From: an uncultured Oscillospiraceae bacterium | GTDB taxonomy: Bacteria; Bacillota; Clostridia; Oscillospirales; Oscillospiraceae | Assembly: GCA_944385035.1 (NCBI GenBank) | Contig: CALWVV010000010.1 | Coordinates: 1 to 64,000, forward strand | DNA: 64,000 bases | Direction: 5' to 3' | In this document: positions 32,576 to 41,469 of the stretch, in pieces | How positions within the stretch are numbered: position 1 is the first letter of the stretch | How the letters are laid out: each line of letters starts with the position of its first letter | The notes under the pieces: model-generated | Database searches by the model: none | What the model was told of the DNA's origin: nothing | What the model saw: only the letters and a program-made list of their open reading frames with translations | Made by a program: the position numbers and the translations under genes

Positions 32576-32578
32576 GGA

Positions 32579-32607
32579 GGGCCGCCGCGAATCATTCGCG
32601 GCGGCCC
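32579..32607. terminator. GC-rich hairpin between the LysR gene and a convergent membrane protein gene
   Basis: Stem GGGCCGCCGCGAA / TTCGCGGCGGCCC (32579-32591 with 32595-32607). The following T-run is weak on both strands, but the convergent position fits a bidirectional terminator. Confidence 0.6.
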
Positions 32608-32608
32608 T

Positions 32609-32983
32609 TCAATATTCCGTAAAATGAGCAGGCAGGCGGCTGGCCAGCAGCCATAGAGCACCACCTGCCTGATAGGCGGCAAAGTCCCAGAGGTCAAAAA
32701 CGACATCTGCCTTGAACAAGGGGGCACATACCTCCCAAACAAGACCGCAGAACAAGAGAAAAGGGACCACCTGTTTCCAGGAGCGGACCTCTCCCAGCCG
32801 TCCCAGGCCCAGAAGAAGATCCAGCCAAGCCACAATGGCCGCTCCGGCAAAGATGTCATTGGCATAACAGGTCAAAAACCATCCCATGTGTCCCCCCAGA
32901 GCGGGGGAGAAGAGAGAACGGTTGAGCAGATAGAAGGCCAGGGCGGCCAGACACACCAGGGTGTCAAATATCCTGCGGTTCAT
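32609..32983 (-). CDS. Small hypothetical membrane protein (VanZ-like)
   Basis: 124 residues with about four hydrophobic helices (around residues 5-25, 35-60, 70-85, 95-115). The segment WEVCAPLFKADVVFDLWDF, followed by a small-residue helix, vaguely recalls the conserved region of VanZ-like proteins, but I am not sure of the family. Its start codon directly follows the stop of the frameshifted regulator gene, so it is probably translated by coupling. Confidence 0.65.
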   Translation of the reverse strand: MNRRIFDTLVCLAALAFYLLNRSLFSPALGGHMGWFLTCYANDIFAGAAIVAWLDLLLGLGRLGEVRSWKQVVPFLLFCGLVWEVCAPLFKADVVFDLWDFAAYQAGGALWLLASRLPAHFTEY

Positions 32984-33696
32984 CTACAACAGTGCCAGCA
33001 GGAAGATGGCCGCTATGACTCCTACGATTACGGCCAGAACCATTCCCCCGAAAGACATAGGCTCATTCTTTTTTTGCAGTTGGGCCATCGGGATAGGCTC
33101 TTTGCCGTTGAGTTCATCGAGATGAGCCGAATCGCTGTCGCGGTAGAAGCGAAACGCATCCTTGTCTGACCAGGACAGCTTGTCGATGATGCGTTCCACC
33201 AAGTCTTTGGAAAGTCCGCGCGCTAAGGGCAAATAGGAATTTTCCTCCAACAGCTGTATCACTTGTTCGCGGCCTTGTATTTGCGCAATGAGAGTGCTGT
33301 CGGGAAGCAGATGAAAGTTCATCAGAGAGACAATCTCCTCCGCTATCTGAACCGGGATATGCCCTTCGCGGGCCACTACCAGGGTGTAGGTGCAGGGCTT
33401 TTCCTGCAGAGAGTGCCCGCAGTTGGGACAGAAGTTGTCCAAGCCGGTGACGATGGTCTTGCAGTTTGGGCAACGGACGGGAGCGGATTCTTGGGCGTTT
33501 TCCAATCCCAGCAAAAGCCAGTCAGAGGAAATGCCAAACAGGCGCACAGTTCCGCCACGTAGGCCACGTCAGGGTTTGTCTGTCCGCTTTCCCATTTGCT
33601 AATAGCCTGCCTGGACACGCCGAGCTTTTCCCCCAGCTGTTCCTGAGACAGACCGGCCTGTTTGCGTGCCTGAGCGATGCGTTCTCCCAGTGTCAT
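32984..33696 (-). pseudogene. XRE-type regulator with zinc ribbon and membrane helix, broken by a 1-nt frameshift
   Basis: Two overlapping frames make one protein. The upstream frame (from the ATG at 33696, 9 nt after GGAGG) gives an HTH domain (MTLGERIAQARKQAGLSQEQ, SRQAISKWESGQTNPDVAYV, AELC). The downstream frame continues RLFGISSDWLLLG, a zinc ribbon CPNC...CPNCG, a middle domain and a C-terminal membrane helix. The break is near 33543-33548, where TGCGCC would need one more C (TGC CGC) to join AELC to RLFG. Intact length would be about 236 residues. Real loss, assembly error or programmed frameshift cannot be told apart here. Confidence 0.85.
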
Positions 33697-33837
33697 TGCT
33701 CTCGCCTCCGCGTTCATTCTTAGGTCCAGAATACCAAAATATGACACCTTTGACAAGGAAAGAAAGCTGGAAATTTGTCAACTTCTGGTTGACAAACCCC
33801 CATTTTCCTGATTTTGGAGCAAAATAGACGGTTTGAC

Positions 33838-33866
33838 TTGACACTCTCTGAAAGGGATGATAGTAT
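33838..33866 (+). promoter_or_regulatory. Promoter of the cysteine T-box / cysE-cysS operon
   Basis: TTGACA (33838-33843), 17-nt spacer, TAGTAT (33861-33866). Transcription would start a few bases before the T-box leader. Confidence 0.65.
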
Positions 33867-33872
33867 ACTATA

Positions 33873-34094
33873 TTGTAGCGCAAAGAACGGAAAAGTAGCA
33901 TCTTACCCGGCAAACAGAGAGGGCCCTTCACCGGCTGAAAGGGGGCCTGGGCTGGCAGATGTGAAGTGCGTCCGGGAGCGCGGCGGGTAATGCCGTCCGG
34001 TTTGACCCCGATACCGGTCTTATGAGTAAGAAATGAGAGTGGAACCGCGAGTCATCGCCTCTTATGCCCTAACGGGTATGAGAGGCGTTTTCGT
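33873..34094 (+). promoter_or_regulatory. T-box leader, specific for tRNA-Cys
   Basis: About 220-nt leader controlling transcription by binding uncharged tRNA. The T-box TGGAACCGCG is at 34040-34049; the terminator CGCCTCTTATGCCC / GGGTATGAGAGGCG (34056-34069 with 34074-34087) is followed by TTTTCGTTTT. A TGC triplet (33967-33969) is the likely specifier for Cys. The A in TGGA would pair with U73, the discriminator base of tRNA-Cys, and cysE and cysS lie downstream; all three agree. Stem I borders are approximate. Confidence 0.85.
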
Positions 34095-34127
34095 TTTCCC
34101 CATAGAATCGTAAAGGAGGTGCTGGAT

Positions 34128-34307
34128 ATGTTGCGTAGCAGCCGGACTGTATGGGAGGCCTGTCGATGTCGGAGCGCGGGCAGAGCACAGAACATACCAT
34201 ATAATGCGTCTGATTTGACATGGTCCAGAGCCTCGCTGCTCTGGGGAAAAGGAGGATATTATGTTTCGTTCCCTCATGGAGACGCTGGAGGCTTACCAAA
34301 AGCGTGA
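34128..34307 (+). CDS. Upstream ORF of 59 codons with a Cys-Arg-Cys motif, overlapping cysE
   Basis: ATG 8 nt after a strong AAAGGAGG site; the product starts [20 protein letters not shown] and resembles nothing I know. It ends 47 nt inside cysE in another frame. Two Cys codons (TGT CGA TGT) lie near the start, so ribosome stalling on low Cys-tRNA is conceivable. A hairpin CCAGAG / CTCTGG lies just before the cysE ribosome site. It may be a regulatory leader or only a chance ORF. Confidence 0.4.
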   Translation: MLRSSRTVWEACRCRSAGRAQNIPYNASDLTWSRASLLWGKGGYYVSFPHGDAGGLPKA

Positions 34308-34926
34308 CCCTGCCGCCCGCTCCAAGCTGGAAGTTTTTCTGCTGTATCAAGGGGTCCACGCCACCTTGTATCACCGGCTGGCCCACTGGTTATACTGCCA
34401 TCACTGCCGCTTTTTGGCACGCTTTGTTTCCCAATGGAGCCGGTTCTGGACAGGAATTGAGATTCACCCTGGGGCCAAGATCGGCCGCCGTTTTGTCATT
34501 GACCACGGTATGGGCATCGTCATCGGGGAGACTGCTGAGGTGGGCGATGACTGCCTGATGTACCACGGAGTCACCCTGGGGGGAACCGGCAAGGACCATG
34601 GAAAGCGCCATCCCACCATCGGAAACAACGTGCTCATCGGCTGCGGCGCTAAGATTCTGGGTCCCTTCAAGGTGGGGGACAACTCCCGCATTGCCGCAAA
34701 CTCGGTGGTCCTCACTGAGGTTCCGGAGAATGCCACCGCCGTGGGAATTCCCGCGCAGATCGTACGCATCGCCGGAAAGACGACCCATTTTGCCGACGAA
34801 GTGGACCAGACCAGCGTGGAAAATCCCACACTGGAGCGCATCGAAGCTCTGTCCCAGCGCCTGGAATTTTTGGAGAGAATGCTGGATCAAAGGTATCTGG
34901 GGGAACGTGCCAAGATAGAAGCGTAA
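34261..34926 (+). CDS. cysE: Serine O-acetyltransferase CysE
   Basis: Acetylates L-serine with acetyl-CoA to O-acetylserine, the precursor of cysteine. 221 residues: N-terminal helical region, then left-handed beta-helix hexapeptide repeats with [20 protein letters not shown], the catalytic His in IDHG, and [20 protein letters not shown]. The C-terminal tail lacks the typical ending Ile so feedback by cysteine may differ. Short spacing to cysS and a common T-box leader suggest an operon. AAAGGAGG before the ATG. Confidence 0.94.
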   Translation: MFRSLMETLEAYQKRDPAARSKLEVFLLYQGVHATLYHRLAHWLYCHHCRFLARFVSQWSRFWTGIEIHPGAKIGRRFVIDHGMGIVIGETAEVGDDCLMYHGVTLGGTGKDHGKRHPTIGNNVLIGCGAKILGPFKVGDNSRIAANSVVLTEVPENATAVGIPAQIVRIAGKTTHFADEVDQTSVENPTLERIEALSQRLEFLERMLDQRYLGERAKIEA

Positions 34927-34983
34927 AACAGGTTTCTTTTTACCATTTACAATCTTTTAAATTAATAGTAGGAGGTTTTCGCT

Positions 34984-36432
34984 ATGCTGCTATATAATTC
35001 TGCCACCCACAAGAAAGAACAATTTGAGACCCATACCCCCGGACATGTGGAGATGTACACCTGCGGCCCCACGGTCTATCACTTTGCCCATATCGGCAAC
35101 CTGCGATCCTATATCATGGAGGATGTGCTGGAGAAGTTCCTGCGCTATGACGGTTATGAGGTAAACCGGGTGATGAATATCACCGACGTAGGCCACCTGG
35201 CCTCTGACGCGGATACGGGGGAGGACAAGATGCTCAAGGGCGCCAAGCGGGAGCACAAGAGCGTCATGGAGATCGCCCAGTACTACACCGACGCCTTTTT
35301 TGAGGACTGCCGGAAGCTGAACATCAAGCGCCCGGATACCATCCAGCCCGCCACCGGCTGCATTGAGGACTACATCAAGATCATCTCCGGCCTCATTGAC
35401 AAGGGCTATGCCTACCTGGCCGGAGGAAACGTGTACTTTGATTCCTCCAAGCTGGACCGGTACTACGTCTTCAACGACCACGATGAGGAGGACCTGGCTG
35501 TAGGCGTCCGGGAAGGCGTGGAGGAGGATACCAACAAGCGCAACAAGAACGACTTTGTTCTCTGGTTCACCAAGAGTAAGTTTGAGGATCAGGCCCTCAA
35601 GTGGGACTCCCCCTGGGGGGTGGGCTATCCCGGCTGGCACATTGAGTGCTCCGGCATCTCCCTGAAATATAACGGGGAATACCTGGACCTCCACTGCGGC
35701 GGCATCGACAATGCCTTCCCCCACCATACCAATGAGATTGCCCAGTCGGAAAGCTATCTGGGCCACCCCTGGTGCAAGCAGTGGTTTCATGTTCACCACC
35801 TGAATACCAACTCCGGTAAGATGTCCAAGTCCAAGGGTGAGTTTTTGACCGTCTCCCTGTTGGAGGAAAAGGGCTATGATCCCCTTGCATACCGGTTCTT
35901 CTGCCTCCAGTCCCACTACCGCAAGGGTCTGGTGTTCTCCTGGGAGAACCTGGACAACGCTGCCGGGGCCTATCAGAAGCTGATCGCCAAAATTGCCGCC
36001 CTGGACCCCAAGGACGGGGATGTGGACGAGGCAGTGCTGGCAGAGTACAAGGACAAGTTCCGCCAGCAGGTGGGCAACGACCTGAACACCTCCATGGCTG
36101 TCACCGCTGTCTATGACGCACTGAAGGCAAAAACCAACGGGGCCACCAAGCTGGCCATTCTGGACAGCTTTGATCAGGTCCTTTCCCTGTCTCTGTTGGA
36201 AAAGGCCGCCAAGGCACGGGAAGAGCAGGCGAAGGCCAAGTCCGCCCAGTCCGCTGGGGGCTACACCATCACCGGTGAGGGGGATGCAGCCATCGACGCC
36301 CTGGTGCTCCAGCGGTACGAGGCCAAAAAGGCCAAGAACTTTGCGGAAGCGGACCGTATCCGGGACGAACTTAGGCAGCAGGGCATCGAAATCACCGACA
36401 TGCCCGGCGGCGCTGCCTGGAAGCGTGTGTAA
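34984..36432 (+). CDS. cysS: Cysteinyl-tRNA synthetase
   Basis: Class I synthetase charging tRNA-Cys. 482 residues. Zn-binding Cys near the N terminus (CGPTVYHFAHIGN, with the HIGH-type HIGN), the second Zn region WHIECSGISLKY, the KMSKSKG loop (K279) and the C-terminal anticodon-binding domain. Ribosome site TAGGAGG. It is expressed from the Cys T-box leader, so low tRNA-Cys charging raises its own synthesis. Confidence 0.97.
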   Translation: MLLYNSATHKKEQFETHTPGHVEMYTCGPTVYHFAHIGNLRSYIMEDVLEKFLRYDGYEVNRVMNITDVGHLASDADTGEDKMLKGAKREHKSVMEIAQYYTDAFFEDCRKLNIKRPDTIQPATGCIEDYIKIISGLIDKGYAYLAGGNVYFDSSKLDRYYVFNDHDEEDLAVGVREGVEEDTNKRNKNDFVLWFTKSKFEDQALKWDSPWGVGYPGWHIECSGISLKYNGEYLDLHCGGIDNAFPHHTNEIAQSESYLGHPWCKQWFHVHHLNTNSGKMSKSKGEFLTVSLLEEKGYDPLAYRFFCLQSHYRKGLVFSWENLDNAAGAYQKLIAKIAALDPKDGDVDEAVLAEYKDKFRQQVGNDLNTSMAVTAVYDALKAKTNGATKLAILDSFDQVLSLSLLEKAAKAREEQAKAKSAQSAGGYTITGEGDAAIDALVLQRYEAKKAKNFAEADRIRDELRQQGIEITDMPGGAAWKRV

Positions 36433-36453
36433 AACAAAATAGAGTAAAAAAAT

Positions 36454-36482
36454 TCCCGGCCGTCAGGCCGGGGATTTTTTTA
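36454..36482. terminator. Bidirectional terminator between cysS and the dipeptidase gene
   Basis: Stem TCCCGGCC / GGCCGGGGA (36454-36461 with 36466-36474), A-run before it and T-run after it. Confidence 0.85.
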
Positions 36483-37494
36483 CATTGGCTTTGAAAAAAT
36501 CCAGGGCATTGCGCCATAGGATTTGTTCCGTCAGGGTAGGGGAGAGGCCTTTTTTCCGGAAGAACTCCTTCAGTCCGACAATTTGTTTCGGGGCGTTCAA
36601 GCAAGGGGGGAGATCCGCCCCGTCAAAGTCAGACCCCAGTGCCAGGCAGTCTCCCGCGTCCAACTCCAGGAAGTGTTCTACATGCCGCCAAAGGTCCTCC
36701 AGAGTGGCTTTTGTTCCGTCAGAGCGGAGAAAGGCATTATAGTAATTGAGACCAATGAGGCACTTGCGCTCCACCATCTCCCGAATCTGTTCGTCCGTAA
36801 GGTTTCGCCGGTGAGGACACACTGCCCGTGCATTGGAATGACTGGCTGTAAAGGGCTTTTGGCATACATCCAGCAGATCAAAGAACCCCCTGTCGTTCAG
36901 GTGGGATACATCGGCCAGAATCCCCTGATGTTCCATTTCCCGTACGGCCGCTTTTCCAAAGGGTGTGAGCCCTCCGTCGGTACTGTGGCCGGAACCCAGT
37001 TCGTTGGCTCCGTTCCAGGTGAGGGTCACCATGACCACACCATCCCGGCGCAGCTGCTCTACTCTGGACAAATCTCCCGCCAGGGCAGAGGCATTTTCCA
37101 CTGTGAGAAGGGCGGCGGCTTTTCCGGTACTCCAAGCCTTCTCCACCTCTTCGGCGCTCCCGCAGGGGGAGAGCAGTCCCTCCAGCGTGCTCATCTGGCG
37201 GGAAAAGCTGTCCCGATGGAATGTATAATAGTCTGCCGCATCCGCGCCTTTGATCGAATCGGGCACAAAGATAGTGCAGCACTGGGCCCAGCGTACTCCG
37301 GCGGGAATTTTACAAAACGCAAACTGGTGCCGAGGGTCGTTGAGGGTATCGTTTCCTTGCGCACAGGACCGGAGAGCCGTCATAGCCTGCGTACGGCTCT
37401 CGGGACGTTCAAGGCTGAGAAACGTATCTTGACTTACATCCATAAAGGCGGTGAGTGTGTCACAGTGGAGATCAAAAATGGCCGGGTATAGCAT
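36463..37494 (-). CDS. Membrane dipeptidase (renal dipeptidase family, M19)
   Basis: Zn-dependent dipeptidase hydrolysing dipeptides, in some members beta-lactam-like or D-residue substrates. 343 residues; metal ligands in FDLHCDTL (His/Asp, residues 9-13), the glutamate region LLTVENAS, H in LADVSHLND, and TASHSNARAVC, then GSDFDG. No signal peptide or lipobox, so despite the family name it is likely cytoplasmic. Good ribosome site AAAGGAAG. Overlaps the terminator stem at its 3' end. Confidence 0.93.
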   Translation of the reverse strand: MLYPAIFDLHCDTLTAFMDVSQDTFLSLERPESRTQAMTALRSCAQGNDTLNDPRHQFAFCKIPAGVRWAQCCTIFVPDSIKGADAADYYTFHRDSFSRQMSTLEGLLSPCGSAEEVEKAWSTGKAAALLTVENASALAGDLSRVEQLRRDGVVMVTLTWNGANELGSGHSTDGGLTPFGKAAVREMEHQGILADVSHLNDRGFFDLLDVCQKPFTASHSNARAVCPHRRNLTDEQIREMVERKCLIGLNYYNAFLRSDGTKATLEDLWRHVEHFLELDAGDCLALGSDFDGADLPPCLNAPKQIVGLKEFFRKKGLSPTLTEQILWRNALDFFKANVKKSPA

Positions 37495-37534
37495 AAAGAT
37501 AACTTCCTTTACAGAGGTTGATATAGAAAAAATA

Positions 37535-39082
37535 TCAAATTAGAGACATGGTGACCCGGACAGTGATCGGCTGGGCGGGATTGGGCTGGTCCCCCCAAAT
37601 AAGCTGTGCGGCGGTGCCGTCCATGCCCACATAGCCCGGAGCGTTTACCTCCGCCTGCACCCGTACGCCACAGGAAAAGGTCTGTTCAAGTTGCGTGTTG
37701 GGAGGCGTAAGGGGGGTGGAGCACAGCTCTGCCAGTTCCTGCTCCATTTGGTCGATTTCATTTTTGGAGGTGAGCAGGGGCCAGGGCCGGGCGGCGCAGG
37801 ACAGGGCCAGGATCAGATCATCGTCAATGGCCTGGTCCAACTGATAGGGGGTGTAGTTTCGCCCCTCCTCTTCCAGCACTGCCGGGTCCAGAACAGCGGT
37901 GTAGGAGAAAGAAGTCCCTGGGCTGTTAGGAGAAAATTCAATGGTGTCAATGACCCAGTTGGGGGAATCGTGCCAGGGCAGTTCAATGACCCACTGTCCG
38001 TCCCGATTGAATAAGATGTCTTCGGATGCGCCGGGGACGCGGCGGATGTGGAATGCATTATAGTTTTCCGCCAGTTGAGCAGGGGAGGTGATCCTGTCCG
38101 GGTGGGGCGGCTGATAGCTTACATTGATCAGAATGTTCTGACTCAGCAGCACAAGGGCCGTTCCGGCGGCCAAAAGCGGAATCCGCCAGACGAGACCTTT
38201 GGGCCGGGCAGTGTAGCACAGATCCTCGTCCCAGGGGAGGACCTGTCCGTCCTTACAGGTACGCCAGCAGCGGTAGTTGCGCCATAGGCTGTAAATGGGA
38301 AGGTAAAATCCCTCGCCCCGGAAAATCACAGCCATGGTGCGGTTTCTGGCCTGGGTCAAGGTCAGCCGTCCCCCCTCGGGGGTGCGAACCTCCAGACCCA
38401 TGATCCACTTGCCGGGGGTGGTGCCGAACAGGGTGAGAAACAGCGGCTCCAGCACAAAGGCCGTTAAAGTCTGTGCCAGGGAGGAGAGGAAAAAGACCTG
38501 TACAAAGACGAAGGGGATGATGAACGCAGCATAATAGAGTGCGGGACTGACCGGGTCAGCCGTTTGATAGTCGTGGAGGACATAGAGCTGAATGGCCAGC
38601 CAGGGGAGCCCGTACAGCAGGGTATCCAGCCTCCGGGCAAAAAAGCGCCGCCAGGGGGACGGGGTGTTGTCCAAGCTGTCCCGCTGCCGTTCCAGGTGGG
38701 GACCGTTGGGGGCGGGTCTGCGCTCCAACTCCTCCAGCCAGGGCTCCGGGTCCAAAGCCCGATAGTCCGTACCGCTGGCCAGCAGAGACTGGCAGACCTC
38801 CCCGGCCCGGTCCAGGGCACCCCGGTCAGAATCCAGGGCAGCAAGCTGTTCCTCCAGCGCCTGGGTCAAGGTGAGCTCCCCGGCTTCCAGGCGGCGGATG
38901 GAGTCCAAGTCCAGGTGAAGCTGCCGCAGCAGCTTGATCCTCTTTAATGTATGGGCGTCAGAGGGGGAATAGTCCCGGTAGTTGTTTTTCAGACGCTGGG
39001 GGGAGAGAAAACCCTCCTGCTCATAAAACCGAATACTGGCACGGGGCAAGCCGACTTGTTGTTCCAATTCCTTAATTGTCAT
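37535..39082 (-). CDS. Membrane-tethered MerR-type regulator: MerR, RDD and extracytoplasmic domain
   Basis: 515 residues in one frame. Residues 1-70 are a MerR winged HTH (TIKELEQQVGLPRASIRFYE). A coiled-coil-like region follows to about 115. Residues about 145-310 form an RDD-type membrane domain with at least four hydrophobic segments and the Arg/Asp residues typical for it (ARRLDTLLYG, TTPGKWIMGLEVR, ARNRTMA). After another membrane helix (about 310-330) there is a roughly 180-residue domain that would lie outside the cell. This predicts a one-component regulator that passes an outside or membrane signal to DNA. Ligand unknown. GGAGG precedes the ATG. Confidence 0.8.
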   Translation of the reverse strand: MTIKELEQQVGLPRASIRFYEQEGFLSPQRLKNNYRDYSPSDAHTLKRIKLLRQLHLDLDSIRRLEAGELTLTQALEEQLAALDSDRGALDRAGEVCQSLLASGTDYRALDPEPWLEELERRPAPNGPHLERQRDSLDNTPSPWRRFFARRLDTLLYGLPWLAIQLYVLHDYQTADPVSPALYYAAFIIPFVFVQVFFLSSLAQTLTAFVLEPLFLTLFGTTPGKWIMGLEVRTPEGGRLTLTQARNRTMAVIFRGEGFYLPIYSLWRNYRCWRTCKDGQVLPWDEDLCYTARPKGLVWRIPLLAAGTALVLLSQNILINVSYQPPHPDRITSPAQLAENYNAFHIRRVPGASEDILFNRDGQWVIELPWHDSPNWVIDTIEFSPNSPGTSFSYTAVLDPAVLEEEGRNYTPYQLDQAIDDDLILALSCAARPWPLLTSKNEIDQMEQELAELCSTPLTPPNTQLEQTFSCGVRVQAEVNAPGYVGMDGTAAQLIWGDQPNPAQPITVRVTMSLI

Positions 39083-39228
39083 GGAAATCGCCTCCTTTGC
39101 CCTGAGTGTACAGTATCAAGGCTCTTTACAGTCAAGCACTTTCTGCAAAAAAGTCCCAATTTTTGTATATTCCCGCCCCTGGAGAGGGGCGGGAATGAGA
39201 AATTGAGATTTTGATTGCTGCAAAACCG

Positions 39229-41379
39229 TTACTGTGGCTTTTTCATGGTGAGGCTGATGCGCTTTTTCTTCTCGTCCACCTCAATGACCCAAACGGTGAC
39301 GATGTCCCCCACGGTGAGCAGCTCGGAGGGGTGGCGTACCCGCCGGGGCAGCTTGCTGATGTGGACCAGGCCGTCCTGGTGGACGCCGATGTCTACAAAC
39401 ACGCCGAAGTCAATGACGTTTCGCACGGTACCCTGAAGCTCCATGCCGGGCTTTAGGTCCTTGGCCTCCATGACGTCGGTGCGGAGGATGGGGGGCGGCA
39501 GCTCATCACGAGGGTCCCGTCCGGGTTTCATCAGCTCCTTGATGATGTCAGCCAGAGTGGGAGCGCCTGCGCCGCACAGCTCGGCCAGCCGCTCCAGCCC
39601 GATGGCCTCTGCCTTCTCTTTAAGCTCTGACAGGTTTCCGGCCTTTACATCCTCTAATGTGTAGCCGCACTGGGACAGCAGCTTTTCCGCCGCGGCGTAG
39701 CTCTCCGGGTGGACGCCGGTGTTATCCAGCACGCTTTTGCTCTCGGGCACACGGAGAAAGCCCGCGCACTGCTCAAAGGCCTTCGGGCCCAGCTTCGGCA
39801 CCTTCAGGAGCTGCTTGCGGGTGGTGAAGGCCCCGTTCTCCTCCCGGTAGGCCACCAGGTTTTTGGCGGTGGCGGCAGTCAGGCCGCTGACCCGCTGGAG
39901 CAGAGAAGGGGAGGCGGTGTTGGCGTCCACACCCACGGCATTGACGCAGTCCTCCACCACGCCGTCCAGGGTCTCACCCAGGCGGGCCTGGGGCATGTCG
40001 TGCTGATACTGGCCCACGCCGATGGCCTTGGGGTCGATTTTCACCAGCTCGGCCAGGGGGTCCTGGAGCCGCCGGGCGATGGACACGGCGCTGCGGAGGT
40101 TTACGTCAAACTGGGGAAACTCCTCGGCGGCCAGCTTGCTGGCGGAGTAGACGGAGGCTCCCGCTTCGCTGACGATCATGTAGGACACCCCGCCGCCCAC
40201 TTTGCGGATGAGTTCCACGGTCATCTGCTCGGTCTCCCGGCTGGCGGTGCCGTTGCCGATGGCGATGTGCTCCACTCCGTACTTGCGGATGAGGGCGGAG
40301 AGCTTGTCGATGCACTCCTGCTTCTGCCGCTGGCCATGGGTGGGGTAGACCACGGTGGTGTCCAAAACCTTGCCGGTTCCGTCTACTACAGCTACTTTAC
40401 AGCCCATGCGGTATCCGGGGTCCAGACCCATAGTTACCTTGCCCTTGACGGGGGGCTGCATGAGCAGGGGCTTTAGGTTCAGGGCAAACATGTGGATGGC
40501 TCCCTCGTTGGCCTGGTCGGTGAGGGTATTGCGGATTTCCCGCTCCATGGAGGGCTCGATCAGGCGGTCATAGGCATCGTCAGCAGCCGCACGGACAAAG
40601 TCCATGGCGGCCGCGCCGGGGACGGTCATGCGCCGTACCGCCACATGGGCGGTCTCGGGGTCCAGCTCCACCGATACCTTTAAAATTTCCTCCCGCTCGC
40701 CCCGGTTGATGGCCAGCACCTGATAGCCCTGAGCCTTGCCCACCGGGACCTTAAAATCATAGTAGAGGCGGTAGACGCTGTCCTCGGGTTCCTTCTGGGC
40801 GGCCTTGGATACCAGCATACCCCGGCGCAGGAACAGCTCCCGCAGCTCCTTGCGGATGTCGGCGTTGTCGGAGATCTCCTCGGCAATGATATCGCTGGCC
40901 CCCTGGAGGGCGTCTTCCACAGTTTCGACCCCCTTTTCCGGGTCCACAAAGGGGAGGGCGGCCTGGTCGGGGACCACCGCCGGGCCCCGGTCAAACAGCA
41001 GCCGGGCCAGAGGCTCCAGGCCCTTTTCCCGTGCAATGGTGGCGCGGGTGCGGCGCTTTTGCTTATAGGGGCGGTACAGGTCCTCCACCTCGGCCAGTGT
41101 GGCGGCGGCGTCGATGGCGGCGGAGAGCTCGTCGGTGAGCTTCCCCTGATTTTCGATGGAGGACTTTACCTCGCCTTTCCGCGCGTCCAGATTGCGCAGG
41201 TATTGCAGCCGGTCAGCGAGCTGGCGCAGAAGCTGGTCATCCATGGAGCCGTGAAGCTCCTTGCGGTAGCGGGCGATGAAGGGGATGGTGGCTCCCTCGT
41301 CAATGAGCTTGACCACGTTTTCCACCTGCTGCTGGGTGCGGCCCAACTCTTGGGCCAGGGTTTCGATCATGGGGTCCAT
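39229..41379 (-). CDS. tex: Tex-family RNA-binding transcription accessory protein
   Basis: 716 residues, usual Tex length: N-terminal helical region (TIPFIARYRKELHGSMDD), YqgF/RNase H-like domain (GLDPGYRMGCKVAVVDGTG, around residue 325), helix-hairpin-helix repeats (VSGLTAATAKNLVAYREENG) and a C-terminal S1 RNA-binding domain (GMELQGTVRNVIDFGVFVDI). Tex proteins act in transcription or RNA handling and affect toxin genes in some pathogens. AAAGGAG precedes the ATG. Confidence 0.95.
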   Translation of the reverse strand: MDPMIETLAQELGRTQQQVENVVKLIDEGATIPFIARYRKELHGSMDDQLLRQLADRLQYLRNLDARKGEVKSSIENQGKLTDELSAAIDAAATLAEVEDLYRPYKQKRRTRATIAREKGLEPLARLLFDRGPAVVPDQAALPFVDPEKGVETVEDALQGASDIIAEEISDNADIRKELRELFLRRGMLVSKAAQKEPEDSVYRLYYDFKVPVGKAQGYQVLAINRGEREEILKVSVELDPETAHVAVRRMTVPGAAAMDFVRAAADDAYDRLIEPSMEREIRNTLTDQANEGAIHMFALNLKPLLMQPPVKGKVTMGLDPGYRMGCKVAVVDGTGKVLDTTVVYPTHGQRQKQECIDKLSALIRKYGVEHIAIGNGTASRETEQMTVELIRKVGGGVSYMIVSEAGASVYSASKLAAEEFPQFDVNLRSAVSIARRLQDPLAELVKIDPKAIGVGQYQHDMPQARLGETLDGVVEDCVNAVGVDANTASPSLLQRVSGLTAATAKNLVAYREENGAFTTRKQLLKVPKLGPKAFEQCAGFLRVPESKSVLDNTGVHPESYAAAEKLLSQCGYTLEDVKAGNLSELKEKAEAIGLERLAELCGAGAPTLADIIKELMKPGRDPRDELPPPILRTDVMEAKDLKPGMELQGTVRNVIDFGVFVDIGVHQDGLVHISKLPRRVRHPSELLTVGDIVTVWVIEVDEKKKRISLTMKKPQ

Positions 41380-41469
41380 GGGGCATTCTCCTTTGTATCG
41401 GGCATTCTCGCCCTGGAAATTTCCATTTCAGTTTAGCGGAAAGAAGGGAAAAAGTCCAGCGCGGGTTTT

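Noticed and set aside
39170-39195. Hairpin TTCCCGCCCCT / AGGGGCGGGAA after tex as terminator
   Set aside because: The stem is strong, but no T-run follows on either strand, so it is not listed as terminator.
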